DNA of 64,000 bases from an uncultured Hoeflea sp. GTDB lineage: Bacteria > Pseudomonadota > Alphaproteobacteria > Rhizobiales > Rhizobiaceae. This document shows, in pieces, positions 38,309-47,390 of this stretch (its first letter is position 1; the number at the start of each line of letters is the position of its first letter). Made by a program: the position numbers and the translations under genes. The notes under the pieces are model-generated. The model worked only from the letters and a program-made list of their open reading frames with translations, was not told the DNA's origin and ran no database searches. The stretch lies in NCBI RefSeq assembly GCF_947501405.1, contig NZ_CANMVK010000005.1:1-64000 (forward strand), in the 5' to 3' direction.

Positions 38309-39187
38309 TCAGACGTCGATCACCTGGCCATCAAATGCGCAAAACGCGCCCTTGAAGCGCTTGGCTGCGAGCGTGTCGATGGCGGAGAGTTCATCATCGG
38401 TGCGTGTTGGCGCATGGTGAATAAAGCCGACCCGGCCCGCATTGGCAGCCTTTGCAAGCTTGATCGCCTGCTCCCAGGTGGAGTGGCCGTATCCGCGATA
38501 GGTGTCCATTTCGTCTTCCAGATAGGTCGTATCGTAGAAAAACAGATCCACATTGCGGATCAGGTCCAGAACTGTGGGATCCAGTTCGTCGGGAACATGT
38601 TCAGTGTCGGTGATAATGGCGACCGAACGTCCCTCCCATTCAATCCGATAACCGATCGAACCGCCCGGATGGGCCAATCCGCCGGTTTTGATGCGAATGC
38701 CGGGATGGGGTTCGAGCACGTCTCCGGCGCGAAAATCATTCATCCCCATTTTTGCGGCACAAATATCAGGCCCGACCGGAAACCAGGGAGGTTGAATGAA
38801 AGCGCAGATCATTTCCCTGGTGGTCATCTTGCCCGCGAGATGTCCGGACCAGAAGGAGACCGAGTATCCGGGAAGATACATTGGTTTGAAAAAGGGAAGC
38901 CCACTTATGTGGTCGTAATGGCAATGGCTGAAAAACAGGTTGAAGTCGGTCACACCTTCCGCAGCGAGCTCTCTGGCCGCGTTGGGAAGGCCAGTTCCCG
39001 CATCAAACAGCAAGACATGGTCGCCACACCTTACTTCGATGCAGATCGTGTTGCCGCCGAACCGGCGGAACGCGTCGCCGCAAATCGGCATGGTGCCACG
39101 CACACCCCAGCATCGAACCTGGAAAAGCGGATTTTCCGATCTACCTTCTTCGGTCACAAAACTCCATTTCCGTGGCCAGGTATTCAT
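38309..39187 (-). CDS. Metallo-beta-lactamase-fold hydrolase
   Basis: 292 residues. The N-terminal RCWGVRGTMPICG motif is followed by the zinc site SHCHYDHISGLPFF and further ligands (GLAHPGGSIGYRIE, ITDTEH, YDTTY). This is the PhnP/AtsA-like subgroup, whose members include phosphodiesterases; a cyclic-nucleotide substrate is possible but not shown. No signal peptide. It faces the deacetylase-like gene tail-to-tail (28 bases) and is divergent from the calcineurin-like phosphoesterase gene at 39382. Confidence 0.82.
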   Translation of the reverse strand: MNTWPRKWSFVTEEGRSENPLFQVRCWGVRGTMPICGDAFRRFGGNTICIEVRCGDHVLLFDAGTGLPNAARELAAEGVTDFNLFFSHCHYDHISGLPFFKPMYLPGYSVSFWSGHLAGKMTTREMICAFIQPPWFPVGPDICAAKMGMNDFRAGDVLEPHPGIRIKTGGLAHPGGSIGYRIEWEGRSVAIITDTEHVPDELDPTVLDLIRNVDLFFYDTTYLEDEMDTYRGYGHSTWEQAIKLAKAANAGRVGFIHHAPTRTDDELSAIDTLAAKRFKGAFCAFDGQVIDV

Positions 39188-39381
39188 TCACAGGCACGGT
39201 TCACGCCTGCCAATCTCGCTATTTCTGCGTTACCGTCCTGACCGCTACGCAGGCAAACCCTCAATTGCCCAAACTGTAGCCAAACTTGTTGAGTTATGCG
39301 AGGGTTGATTTTCAGATCACCCGCAGCACCTGCACGAGCTGTCGCCGCCGGGCATCGTTCCGCGTCCTGGATTGTTTCCCT

Positions 39382-41148
39382 ATGTCCGTTTCCGAAATGC
39401 CATTGATTGCGGTTGTGGCCGATGCCCATTTCCACGACCTTGAGGGCGATTTCGGGATCGGCACGGATGAACCTGGGCTGGCGTTCCGCCGGCTGGCCGA
39501 CACTGTCAAATCCACGCGGGTGTTCAACGAGAGCTCAGCCGCGCTCACTTACACTCTGGACGATATCGCAGCCCGCGGTATCCGGCATGTGATCTTGCTG
39601 GGCGACTACAGCGATGATGGCCAAGTGGCCAATCTCGACGGGCTGAGCCGGTTGCTTTTGCGCTATGAGCAAGGCTTCGGAATGCGGTTTTTCGCGGTCG
39701 CCGGTAATCATGACATCTTCGGCATGCAGGGGCGGCACCGCAGCAAGCGTTTTGTCGACGAGACCGGGGGCTATGTGCTGGCCACCAGCGATCCCGGGCA
39801 ATCGGACCCGGACGCCCGCCGGGTGACGGTTTCGCCGGCCATGTATTGTCACGGATACCTCAAGGGTCTGGAGCCGCTTCGCCGTATGGGCTTTTTCCGT
39901 CGGGGAGATGAAATCCATTGGGAAACACCGTTTGGCGATTGCGATCATCCCGGGTCGCGATGCTATGCGGCAAAATCGGCTGACGGGGCAATCACATATG
40001 AGATGATGGATGCCTCCTACCTCGTCGAACCCGTGCCGGGGCTTTGGATGCTGATGATCGACGCCAATGTGTTCGTGCCGGTCGCGTCGGGCCTCGAGGC
40101 TGGCGCTGCGGAAGCGCTCGCGGACAGCACGGATGCGGGATGGAACGCCATGCTCGTGCAGAAGAGCTTCGTTCTGGACTGGATGAAAGATGTTTCCAGA
40201 CGCGCCAATCAGCTTGGCAAACGCTTGCTGGCGTTTTCACACTACCCGGTTCTCGATCCGCTACGGGGCACGCGCAATGAGGAGCAGGCGCTCCTCGGCG
40301 AGACAAGCCTGACCAAGCGGGTTCCTGAGCAAGAGGTGGCAGAGGCGTTCATTGAAACGGGCGTTCAGCTGCATTTCAGCGGTCATCTGCACATCAACGA
40401 CACCGCTTGTTTTCAGGGCGAGGAAGGCTTTGTCGTCAATGTCAGCGTTCCTTCGCTCATCGCTTATCCAGCGGCCTACAAGATCATAGCCATGGGCGGC
40501 GAGTCAGTCGAAATCGAAACAATCAGGATCGACGATTGCGGTCTCGATCCGATGATCCAGAAGTCCTACCGAACCGAAATCGAAATGACGGGTCTGCCAG
40601 CCGAACGCCTGATGCGCGCGCAAACCTATGGCCGGTTTCTCCATGAGCATATCGGCCATCTTGTCTCGCGACGTCATCTGCGGCGGGAGTGGCCAGCCGG
40701 GCTGGCTGAACTCGTAAAGTCGCTGACACTTGCCGACGTGGCCGCTCTTGCCTTGATGCCGTCAGTGGACGGTGCGCCGGATATGGAAGCTGTTTCAGCG
40801 CTGGGCGCTTTGAAATCGAGTCCCGCGACCCTCCGAGCAGCATCAGACAAGCTTCACCCGGATCTCCAGCTCGGTGATCTCGACGCGGTGCCGCTGCTGA
40901 CGTTTGTAGAGGATTGGTACCGCATGAAAATGGCGGGCAGGCTGGCGATGGCAGACATTCCCGGGCACCGGCTGAAGGCGTACGATGCCGTGTCCAGCTT
41001 GTTTGATGGGATTGAATGCGAGGGCAACCGATTGCAGGCGCAGCTTGCGGCGCTGTTTGCGATTTTCAGCAAATACTCAGGCAAGCCTTCCGGGAATTTC
41101 ACGGTCAGCCTTCAAAGCGGAAGCATTGACGCGGTGATGCCTGGGTAG
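39382..41148 (+). CDS. Calcineurin-like metallophosphoesterase
   Basis: 588 residues. All five metal-binding blocks are present in order: VADAHFHD, LLGDYSDDG, AVAGNHDIFG, FSHYP and FSGHLHIND. It is about twice the usual size, with a helical C-terminal region of roughly 200 residues without motifs I recognise. The GDY...GNHD spacing is that of cyclic-nucleotide phosphodiesterases (CpdA class) and related enzymes; the substrate is inferred only. MSVSEMPL at 39382 is taken as the start rather than 39286. No signal peptide. Confidence 0.82.
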   Translation: MSVSEMPLIAVVADAHFHDLEGDFGIGTDEPGLAFRRLADTVKSTRVFNESSAALTYTLDDIAARGIRHVILLGDYSDDGQVANLDGLSRLLLRYEQGFGMRFFAVAGNHDIFGMQGRHRSKRFVDETGGYVLATSDPGQSDPDARRVTVSPAMYCHGYLKGLEPLRRMGFFRRGDEIHWETPFGDCDHPGSRCYAAKSADGAITYEMMDASYLVEPVPGLWMLMIDANVFVPVASGLEAGAAEALADSTDAGWNAMLVQKSFVLDWMKDVSRRANQLGKRLLAFSHYPVLDPLRGTRNEEQALLGETSLTKRVPEQEVAEAFIETGVQLHFSGHLHINDTACFQGEEGFVVNVSVPSLIAYPAAYKIIAMGGESVEIETIRIDDCGLDPMIQKSYRTEIEMTGLPAERLMRAQTYGRFLHEHIGHLVSRRHLRREWPAGLAELVKSLTLADVAALALMPSVDGAPDMEAVSALGALKSSPATLRAASDKLHPDLQLGDLDAVPLLTFVEDWYRMKMAGRLAMADIPGHRLKAYDAVSSLFDGIECEGNRLQAQLAALFAIFSKYSGKPSGNFTVSLQSGSIDAVMPG

Positions 41149-41191
41149 GCAAAGCGCACACCTTCACATCGGACACGCCTGACGCGCAAGA

Positions 41192-41659
41192 TCAGTTCGA
41201 GTGCTTGGCCAGGCTTCGGGCTTCCGTCAGTTCTGTCGTCGTTTGGCTGAGACGGTCGGCCAATACGCGCATCACTTCAATTGTCATCTCAGGGTAGTCG
41301 GTCAGCATCTTTACAAAGTGATCCTTGCGGATCCGCAATGCCTCGACCGGGGTCGACGCCTGAACCGTCGCGGTCCTCGAGACATCGCAGAGAATAGCGA
41401 TCTCGCCGACAAGCGAGTTCTGCTCGACTTCAGCAACCCGGATCTGGCCATCGCCATTGGACGAGTTGACGAGAATATCGGCTTTGCCTGTCAGTATCAC
41501 ATAGGCTGCGTCGCCGGGATCTCCCTGGTTGAAGAGCACCTCGCCCGGAGCAAAGGAAACACGATCGGAGGTGAAGGCGAGCAATTTCAGTTTGGTCTGA
41601 TCAATTCCGGCCAACAGCGGCACTCGCCGCAACATCTGTACCTCGTCCTTCAGCAGCAT
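41192..41659 (-). CDS. Stand-alone cyclic-nucleotide-binding protein
   Basis: 155 residues made of a single cNMP-binding domain. The beta-roll has the FAPGEVLFNQGDPGDAAYVIL pattern split by a short linker, and the phosphate-binding cassette reads VGEIAILCDVSRTATV, with the Glu and Arg that contact the ribose and phosphate of cAMP. There is no helix-turn-helix, kinase or channel domain, so it probably regulates by binding a partner. It ends the operon methyltransferase-pseudo-ABC-this gene, and GGGAG precedes its ATG. The neighbouring pseudo-ABC protein is the likeliest partner (inference). Confidence 0.88.
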   Translation of the reverse strand: MLLKDEVQMLRRVPLLAGIDQTKLKLLAFTSDRVSFAPGEVLFNQGDPGDAAYVILTGKADILVNSSNGDGQIRVAEVEQNSLVGEIAILCDVSRTATVQASTPVEALRIRKDHFVKMLTDYPEMTIEVMRVLADRLSQTTTELTEARSLAKHSN

Positions 41660-41719
41660 GACCGCTCTCCCGTTACCGTTGGCCGCGTCATTGTGGCCAA
41701 CACGATTTCCACCCCGGCA

Positions 41720-44425
41720 TTACTTATCGAAGACGTTCTGTGACGCCAGCTTATCATATGATCCGTCTTCGGCGACCTTACCGCGATCGAATTTGATGAT
41801 TCGATCGAATTCAGGCGCCAAACCGGTCTGCGACAGGACCCAGATAACCGAAGGATTCGTGCCGTTGCTGTCGAGTTTCGTCAGCACCGTGCGCACGATT
41901 TGCTCCTGCGCGCGCTGGTCGACGCTGGCCAGCGGTTTGTTGAAGATATAGTACTCCGACTGCCTCATCAGCGCCCGGGCAAGATTGAGTTTCTGACGCT
42001 GCGCAATCGTCAGCCGTCGTCCCGAGGTGCCGATGTCGTAGTCCATTCCTACTGAGAACACGTCGTTGTACATTCCCAGATGGTCGAGGATCTTCGTAAC
42101 GATCGAATTGATTTGCTCGGCGCCATCCGCATATCTGTTGCTCAGCCGCCCGAACAGAACGTTGTCCATGATGCTGGCCGAGGCGATATAGCGCTCCGGA
42201 TCGTAGCGCTCGAAGGATCCTCGCATCTCTTCGGGCATGTTGGCGTGGAATTCCTGACGCGCGGCGACAATGGATTGCATCAGTTCGTCGGTCAAAAGAC
42301 CGAAACGGTGCCGCGGCTCAACATAGGCGAAACTCAATTTGATGATTGCGATTCTCTGTTTTTCAGTGGCGTCTTCAATAGTCTTACCCTTCAACTTCTG
42401 AAGCAATGCCTGATAGGTCGGTATGTCGTCGGAATTCATGAAGGTGAGTTGCTGGAAAAACGGGTGGTCCGGCGGCAGGTCGCTAAACAGCTCGATTGCG
42501 TTTTCAGCGATTTCGTAGCCCATCTTGAACAAGGACTTGTGAAGCTGGTGATTTGTGATCACCTTTCGGAAATAGGCATTGTCGCTGATGGCGCCGTCGG
42601 CGAACACCGCGTCAATGGCATTGCCGAACAGAAGGTTTTCTCCGACCGTCGCTTCGGCATTGTACGAGTTGGGCTCAAACGCGACGACGAGATTGCTCAA
42701 TCCCTCCTTCTCCAATGCCTCGCGCAACGCACCGCGCATTCCAATCAGTCCCTCCGCGAGCAAACCGTTCTGTTCGGGATCAATTTTTGAGCGCAACGCC
42801 AGATCCAGGACATCTTTGGACAGTTGAACGGACTCCAGAACCGCGCTCATCGTTGCGGGCAGTTCTTCCGGACTGGTCGCAATGGCCGTTCCATAATCGA
42901 CCCAGTCGTCGAAGATATCGAAATCAGGATTGCCTGAAAGCCCGGCCTCCAGGATATCGAACCTGCGGCTCTCCAATCCTTTCTCATCATATTCGGCGGG
43001 TTTAAGTGGAGCGTGCTTGAGGCCGTAGATAAGGTTGTCCGCCAGCGTGCCTGAGAAGAAGTAGGGATCTGAAGACACATAGGTGATTGCCCGCCCCGTC
43101 ACGGCTTCCGGCAGGGAGAGTATATCGTCTTCTCCTGCGGTTACCCGTCCACTTTCGGGCCGGACAATGCGCCCGAGCGCCTCGACAAAGGCCTCGCCGC
43201 CATCGGCGCTGTTGCCGATTATTCCAACCTTCTCGCCGGAATTCACCTGAAGATTGACGCGATCGACCAGCTTGGCTCCGCTGTCATCCACCACTGTCAG
43301 GTTCACCGCCGCCAAGGGATGTTTGAGGCCGCCATTGGGGATGTCGCCCGACACGGCCTGCACAGATGGCTCAACCATGTCGTCAACGACAAACTGGCCT
43401 ACCACCTGGACGTATTTGATTTGCACGTCCTGCCTGGTCTGATCCCAGTCGATCAGTTCCTTGAGCGGACCGGGAAGATCCTTGTAGGCGGCGATGACGG
43501 CAACGAGCTGTCCGATATCAAGCTGTCCGTTCAAGGCGAGATAACCGCCGACGATGTAGAACAGGAACGGCGTCACGGAAGCCAGGAAATTGTTGATGAA
43601 TTTGACCAGGAACTTCCACTGGTACAAATCATAGCGAATCCGGAAAATCCGCCCGAGCCTCGAGGTCACATCCGCACGTTCATAATTGGACGTATCGTAG
43701 GCGTGAATCGTGTTGATGCCTTCCACGATCTCACTGACCCGGCCGGAAAGCTGGCGCGCAGTCAACTGCCGTTCGCGGCCAAGCACCAGCAGCCGCTTGC
43801 GCATCTTGGGAATGATCAATGCCTGAATGCTGACCATGAAGGCGGTGATCATGCCAAGCCACATGTTCTGGACGAAGATGAAGGCCAGCGCCGTCAGCGC
43901 CTGGCCGCCGAGCAGCGCCGGCTGGACGAAGGCGTCGCCGGTGAACCCGCCAATGGGTTCGACCTCGTCCTTGACCATGGTGGCTATTTCGGCCGGTTTG
44001 ACCTGCTTGAACATGCGCGGCGGGAAGCGCAGCACCCGGTCCACCAATTCGAAACGAATCCGGCGCAGCAGGCGTTCGCCCAGCCTGCCTTTGTAGGTGT
44101 TGATGTAGAGCTTGAATAGGCCGTTGATGATGACCAGCAGAAGAAAGGTGAAGCTCAACGCATACAGCGTTGACAGCCGATCCAGATCGACTCCGGCAAA
44201 CAGCACGGTTTCGCCAATGAACGGTATATCCGGCGCGAACCGGCCGAACAGCTGTGTGGCGTCCGCCGTTTCAAATCCCTGACCCTGAATCGGCCCGTTG
44301 ACGATCCGCTTCGGCACGTCGAAGGACATGAAGTAGGGGATCATCGACAATGCGATGATAACGAGGATCCAGAGTTGCTGCTTGCGGGTATGGGTCCAGA
44401 TGTAGCGGGAAAGTTTGATTTCCAT
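41720..44425 (-). CDS. ABC exporter-like protein with degenerate ATPase motifs and a ~270-residue insertion
   Basis: 901 residues, uninterrupted. Residues 1-330 form six exporter-type membrane helices. From 370 follows an NBD whose key residues are lost: Walker A GIIGNSADGGEA (401-412) lacks the Lys and Ser/Thr; the Q-loop Gln is Ser (SSDP, 451-454); Walker B YYIFNKPLASVD (825-836) has Asn and Lys for Asp and catalytic Glu; the H-loop His is Gln866. The signature is distorted (TSGRRLTIAQRQ, 800-811). A segment of about 270 residues separates the Q-loop from the signature and repeats the post-Q-loop motif (ADNLIYG, GENLLFG, MDNVLFG). It is unlikely to hydrolyse ATP; a cyclic-nucleotide-controlled scaffold or channel is possible. 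Confidence 0.85.
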   Translation of the reverse strand: MEIKLSRYIWTHTRKQQLWILVIIALSMIPYFMSFDVPKRIVNGPIQGQGFETADATQLFGRFAPDIPFIGETVLFAGVDLDRLSTLYALSFTFLLLVIINGLFKLYINTYKGRLGERLLRRIRFELVDRVLRFPPRMFKQVKPAEIATMVKDEVEPIGGFTGDAFVQPALLGGQALTALAFIFVQNMWLGMITAFMVSIQALIIPKMRKRLLVLGRERQLTARQLSGRVSEIVEGINTIHAYDTSNYERADVTSRLGRIFRIRYDLYQWKFLVKFINNFLASVTPFLFYIVGGYLALNGQLDIGQLVAVIAAYKDLPGPLKELIDWDQTRQDVQIKYVQVVGQFVVDDMVEPSVQAVSGDIPNGGLKHPLAAVNLTVVDDSGAKLVDRVNLQVNSGEKVGIIGNSADGGEAFVEALGRIVRPESGRVTAGEDDILSLPEAVTGRAITYVSSDPYFFSGTLADNLIYGLKHAPLKPAEYDEKGLESRRFDILEAGLSGNPDFDIFDDWVDYGTAIATSPEELPATMSAVLESVQLSKDVLDLALRSKIDPEQNGLLAEGLIGMRGALREALEKEGLSNLVVAFEPNSYNAEATVGENLLFGNAIDAVFADGAISDNAYFRKVITNHQLHKSLFKMGYEIAENAIELFSDLPPDHPFFQQLTFMNSDDIPTYQALLQKLKGKTIEDATEKQRIAIIKLSFAYVEPRHRFGLLTDELMQSIVAARQEFHANMPEEMRGSFERYDPERYIASASIMDNVLFGRLSNRYADGAEQINSIVTKILDHLGMYNDVFSVGMDYDIGTSGRRLTIAQRQKLNLARALMRQSEYYIFNKPLASVDQRAQEQIVRTVLTKLDSNGTNPSVIWVLSQTGLAPEFDRIIKFDRGKVAEDGSYDKLASQNVFDK

Positions 44426-44432
44426 AGATAGA

Positions 44433-44990
44433 TCAGCTGCTTTGGTGAACAGGTTTTAAGACGTGGAACCGGCGCTCGGCGAAGGGAGTATCGGTAATTT
44501 CGGGATCAAAAAGACGCATCTCCAGCTTGCAAACCGTTTCAAGACCGGGCCTCTCGATGACCGCAGGTATCTGCGAGACCGCTCTTTCAAGGCCGGGAGT
44601 GTAATCGACAATAACGGTTTTTGCATTGTCGATCAGCGAAAAAAGCATCTCACCCAACGGATCGCGCGCGCCAAAGGATTTGAGTGAATAGCCCAGCATT
44701 ACCAGCCCATAGGTTCCAGGTTGGTAATCGAACTCCACCTCCTGGAATTTTTTGGGTATATGGCGGACATGGCAGGGCTTGCCGTTGAGCTCGAACGATT
44801 CATAAGCAACCGATTTGGGATCGACTGACATCACCGAACTGGGTGCATGGGTCAGAAACGACAGGATCGGCCGGCTGTGGCTGCCGATCTCGACAACGTG
44901 ATCACAGTCGCGCAAAAAATGGGCTGCCAGGACTTGACGCGCATCCGATCCAACTCCGCTAAGGTGAGGCAAATGCCCGTGTATTTGCAT
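44433..44990 (-). CDS. Small class I SAM-methyltransferase-like protein
   Basis: 185 residues. A Rossmann start DHVVEIGSHSRPILSFL matches SAM-binding motif I, although GxGxG is not strict. SVDPKS occupies motif II, and GLVMLGYSLKSFG the region of motif IV. The later strands are less clear, so it may bind a nucleotide or SAM without methylating. It is the first gene of the minus-strand operon leading into the pseudo-ABC gene (7 bases between them). GGAG lies nine bases before the ATG. It is divergent, by 37 bases, from another methyltransferase-like gene. Confidence 0.65.
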   Translation of the reverse strand: MQIHGHLPHLSGVGSDARQVLAAHFLRDCDHVVEIGSHSRPILSFLTHAPSSVMSVDPKSVAYESFELNGKPCHVRHIPKKFQEVEFDYQPGTYGLVMLGYSLKSFGARDPLGEMLFSLIDNAKTVIVDYTPGLERAVSQIPAVIERPGLETVCKLEMRLFDPEITDTPFAERRFHVLKPVHQSS

Positions 44991-45027
44991 TGCTTGCGCT
45001 CCAATCGAAAGAGACTACAACACGCCC

Positions 45028-45705
45028 ATGACGAACACTACCCATGTAAACCAAGCGCGCCAAATCGATTGGCATGACGCAGCCTTTGATCTGACCAGGG
45101 GACTTGCGGCCTATACCGGCAGCGATCTGGTGGCCGGCATCGCCAATGTGATCGGCAAGCATCCGCAGGCCGATATCGGCAATGCCTTCAACCATAAGCA
45201 GGTGGCCTCCAAAGTGTGGGCCCGGCAGCAGCTTTACGACAATCTCGGCCCCAGCTATCGCCGCATTCTGGTGGTGGGTGGATGGTATGGCATCCTGCCA
45301 GCCATGCTGTTTGACGATGCGCGGTTCGAGATCGGACGCATTGTAAGCTGCGATATCGATCCGGATGTGGAGATTGTGGCCAAGGCCCTGAACCGCCCGT
45401 TCTTGGAGCGTTTCGACGCGATGACAGCGGATATGTACGCTCTGGACTACGCTGCCCAGGACGCTGATCTGGTGATCAACACGAGCTGCGAGCATATCGC
45501 CGATCTTCGTGGTTGGCTTGCGCTGTTGCCGCGCGGCACAAGGGTGTTGCTGCAATCCAATGACTATTTCTCGGAGCCGACCCACATCAGTTGCGTTCCT
45601 GATCTCGACGCGTTCAGGGCTCAGGCGAATTTGGCTTCCGAGGTTTTTGCCGGTGCGTTGAAAACCAAGAACTACACCCGGTTTATGCTGATCGGCTCAG
45701 TCTAA
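45028..45705 (+). CDS. Class I SAM-methyltransferase-like protein
   Basis: 225 residues. A central Rossmann segment RRILVVGGWYGILPAMLF (motif I) is followed by SCDIDPDVEIVAKAL with an acidic residue for the SAM ribose, and DADLVINTSCEHI for motif IV. The N-terminal 80 residues (DWHDAAFDLTRGLAAYTG) are helical. Substrate unknown. It is divergent from the methyltransferase-like gene at 44990; the two face one another over a 37-base promoter gap, so they are likely co-regulated. A strong stem-loop lies downstream. Confidence 0.7.
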   Translation: MTNTTHVNQARQIDWHDAAFDLTRGLAAYTGSDLVAGIANVIGKHPQADIGNAFNHKQVASKVWARQQLYDNLGPSYRRILVVGGWYGILPAMLFDDARFEIGRIVSCDIDPDVEIVAKALNRPFLERFDAMTADMYALDYAAQDADLVINTSCEHIADLRGWLALLPRGTRVLLQSNDYFSEPTHISCVPDLDAFRAQANLASEVFAGALKTKNYTRFMLIGSV

Positions 45706-45851
45706 CACCGAAGCCTCAATGTATTGTCTCCGATTGAGCCGGCCGCCGATGGGTGTTTGGCAATCGAAGGCCATAGTGCCAATCGCATACACGGGTGGTC
45801 TTTACCGATTGAAATCAAGAACGACCGGATTGTTGGCCCGATCCACCTCAG

Positions 45852-45872
45852 GGGTTCACGTATCGTGAACCC
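45852..45872 (+). terminator. Perfect stem-loop downstream of the methyltransferase-like gene
   Basis: A nine-base perfect stem GGGTTCACG / CGTGAACCC with a TAT loop, followed by TGTTT only. A second stem of eight pairs with the same TAT loop lies at 45900-45918. The pair probably ends transcription before the GGDEF gene, but the weak T tracts leave this open. Confidence 0.5.
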
Positions 45873-45973
45873 TGTTTGCCAAAACATGGGTTTGAGCCTG
45901 GGTTTCCTATGGAAGCCCGGTCTTATATTCGAGGTTTCTTAATCAGCCGCCGCCACCATGCCGCCCAAGAAAT

Positions 45974-47380
45974 ATGGTGGATATGGACATGACTGTTGGC
46001 GGACAACCCCGGTTTATCTTCGGCAAGCTGTTTTTGCTGGGCTTCATTGCCGTCGGGATGATCATCGGCAGCGTGTTCTGGCTGACCGGCAGGATCGATC
46101 AGCTTGAACGGGACAGCGCCGAGGACATCGTTCGCGTCATCGTGACCGAGAAGGTCAGCCAGGTGCGGGGCTCGGTTGCCGATTATGCCCATTGGAGTTT
46201 CGCCTATGAGCTCGTCAAACGCGATGACGGCGCGGAAATCTATGAGCATCTGGGATCCGGAGCCTATGAAGAGGGTGTTTTCCACCAGATCGCCATTCTC
46301 AAGGCCGACGGCCGGTTGCATCGATTTTACGACGGTACCGGTACGAACGGCGATTCCAAGACGCCCGATTTGACCGGCCTGCAACCGTTTGTCGACAAGT
46401 TGCGTCAGACAGATCCCGCCGATTATGCGGTTATTTCGGGCATCGGCCAGCTGGGTGGCGCTTATGGCGCGATCTCGGTCACCCGGTTTACGCCGGACAA
46501 TTTCGCGGAGCTCGACGGCAAAGCGCTGCCTTTTCTGGTGGGCATCCGGCTGTTCACCGATCCTGAACTGCAGGCGATCGCCAATCTGACCCAGGGCAGC
46601 GGTTATGCCATCATGCCACTTAGCGGTGCGTTGCAGGACCCGGCCCTGGAACTGGTCGGCCCCGACGGGCAGCCGGTTGCGCAACTGGTCTGGTCGCCCA
46701 GGCATCTGGGCACTGTTTTGAGAACCGAGATCATGCCTGGCATCCTGCTGGTTTGCTTCGGCATTTTCGCCATCTGCTTCTCCGCGGCCCGCTATTTCCA
46801 CCTGCAGAGCAAAGCGCTGGAACATGCGGTAACCGTGGCCTCGACCGACAAGCTGACCGGGTTGCTCAACCGGTCGGGTCTCGAAGACAGGCTTCAGCAG
46901 CCGGGTGTAGGCGAGCAGATCCAGGCCGGGCAAGTGGCGGTGCTGTATCTTGATCTCAATGACTTCAAGAGGCTCAATGACGAGCATGGCCACAAGGATG
47001 GCGATCATGCTTTGAAGGTCACCGCAAAACGGCTGCTGGAATCAGTGCGCCCGCATGACGTTGTGGTCCGGCTGGGCGGCGACGAGTTTGTCTGCGTGGT
47101 GTTTGACAAGAGCCCGCGGGCGGCGGCCAAGACCGTATCCGACCGTGTGCTGATCGCCTGCAACCGCCCGATCGTTTTCAACGATCACCAAACCATTTTG
47201 AGCCCGTCGTTGGGGATTGCGGTTGGCCAGCCGGGCATGGCCTGGGAGACCCTTCTTGGTCAGGCCGACGAGGCGATGTATCAGTCAAAACGAAATGGGC
47301 TGAGCACCGCGACCGTGTTCCCGCCTCATGAGCAGCAAATCGGGTACGTGGCGAAATCCAGCACCGCGGACGCTGCCTAG
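45974..47380 (+). CDS. CHASE4-GGDEF diguanylate cyclase
   Basis: 468 residues. One membrane helix near residues 14-36, a periplasmic CHASE4 sensor with the hallmark DYAHWSFAYE, a second helix near 255-275, then a GGDEF domain with VRLGGDEFVCVVF and TDKLTGLLNRSG. The intact GGDEF signature predicts synthesis of cyclic di-GMP in response to an extracellular signal. No RxxD autoinhibitory site is obvious upstream of GGDEF. Starts at 45974, 45983 and 45989 are all in frame; AAGAA supports the first. It is convergent with the repeat protein at 47391. Confidence 0.9.
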   Translation: MVDMDMTVGGQPRFIFGKLFLLGFIAVGMIIGSVFWLTGRIDQLERDSAEDIVRVIVTEKVSQVRGSVADYAHWSFAYELVKRDDGAEIYEHLGSGAYEEGVFHQIAILKADGRLHRFYDGTGTNGDSKTPDLTGLQPFVDKLRQTDPADYAVISGIGQLGGAYGAISVTRFTPDNFAELDGKALPFLVGIRLFTDPELQAIANLTQGSGYAIMPLSGALQDPALELVGPDGQPVAQLVWSPRHLGTVLRTEIMPGILLVCFGIFAICFSAARYFHLQSKALEHAVTVASTDKLTGLLNRSGLEDRLQQPGVGEQIQAGQVAVLYLDLNDFKRLNDEHGHKDGDHALKVTAKRLLESVRPHDVVVRLGGDEFVCVVFDKSPRAAAKTVSDRVLIACNRPIVFNDHQTILSPSLGIAVGQPGMAWETLLGQADEAMYQSKRNGLSTATVFPPHEQQIGYVAKSSTADAA

Positions 47381-47390
47381 AGTGCTTCTC

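Noticed and set aside
41720-44425. Degenerate ABC gene as a pseudogene
   Set aside because: 901 uninterrupted codons, preserved membrane domain and D-loop, and an operon with tight spacing argue for a functional protein.
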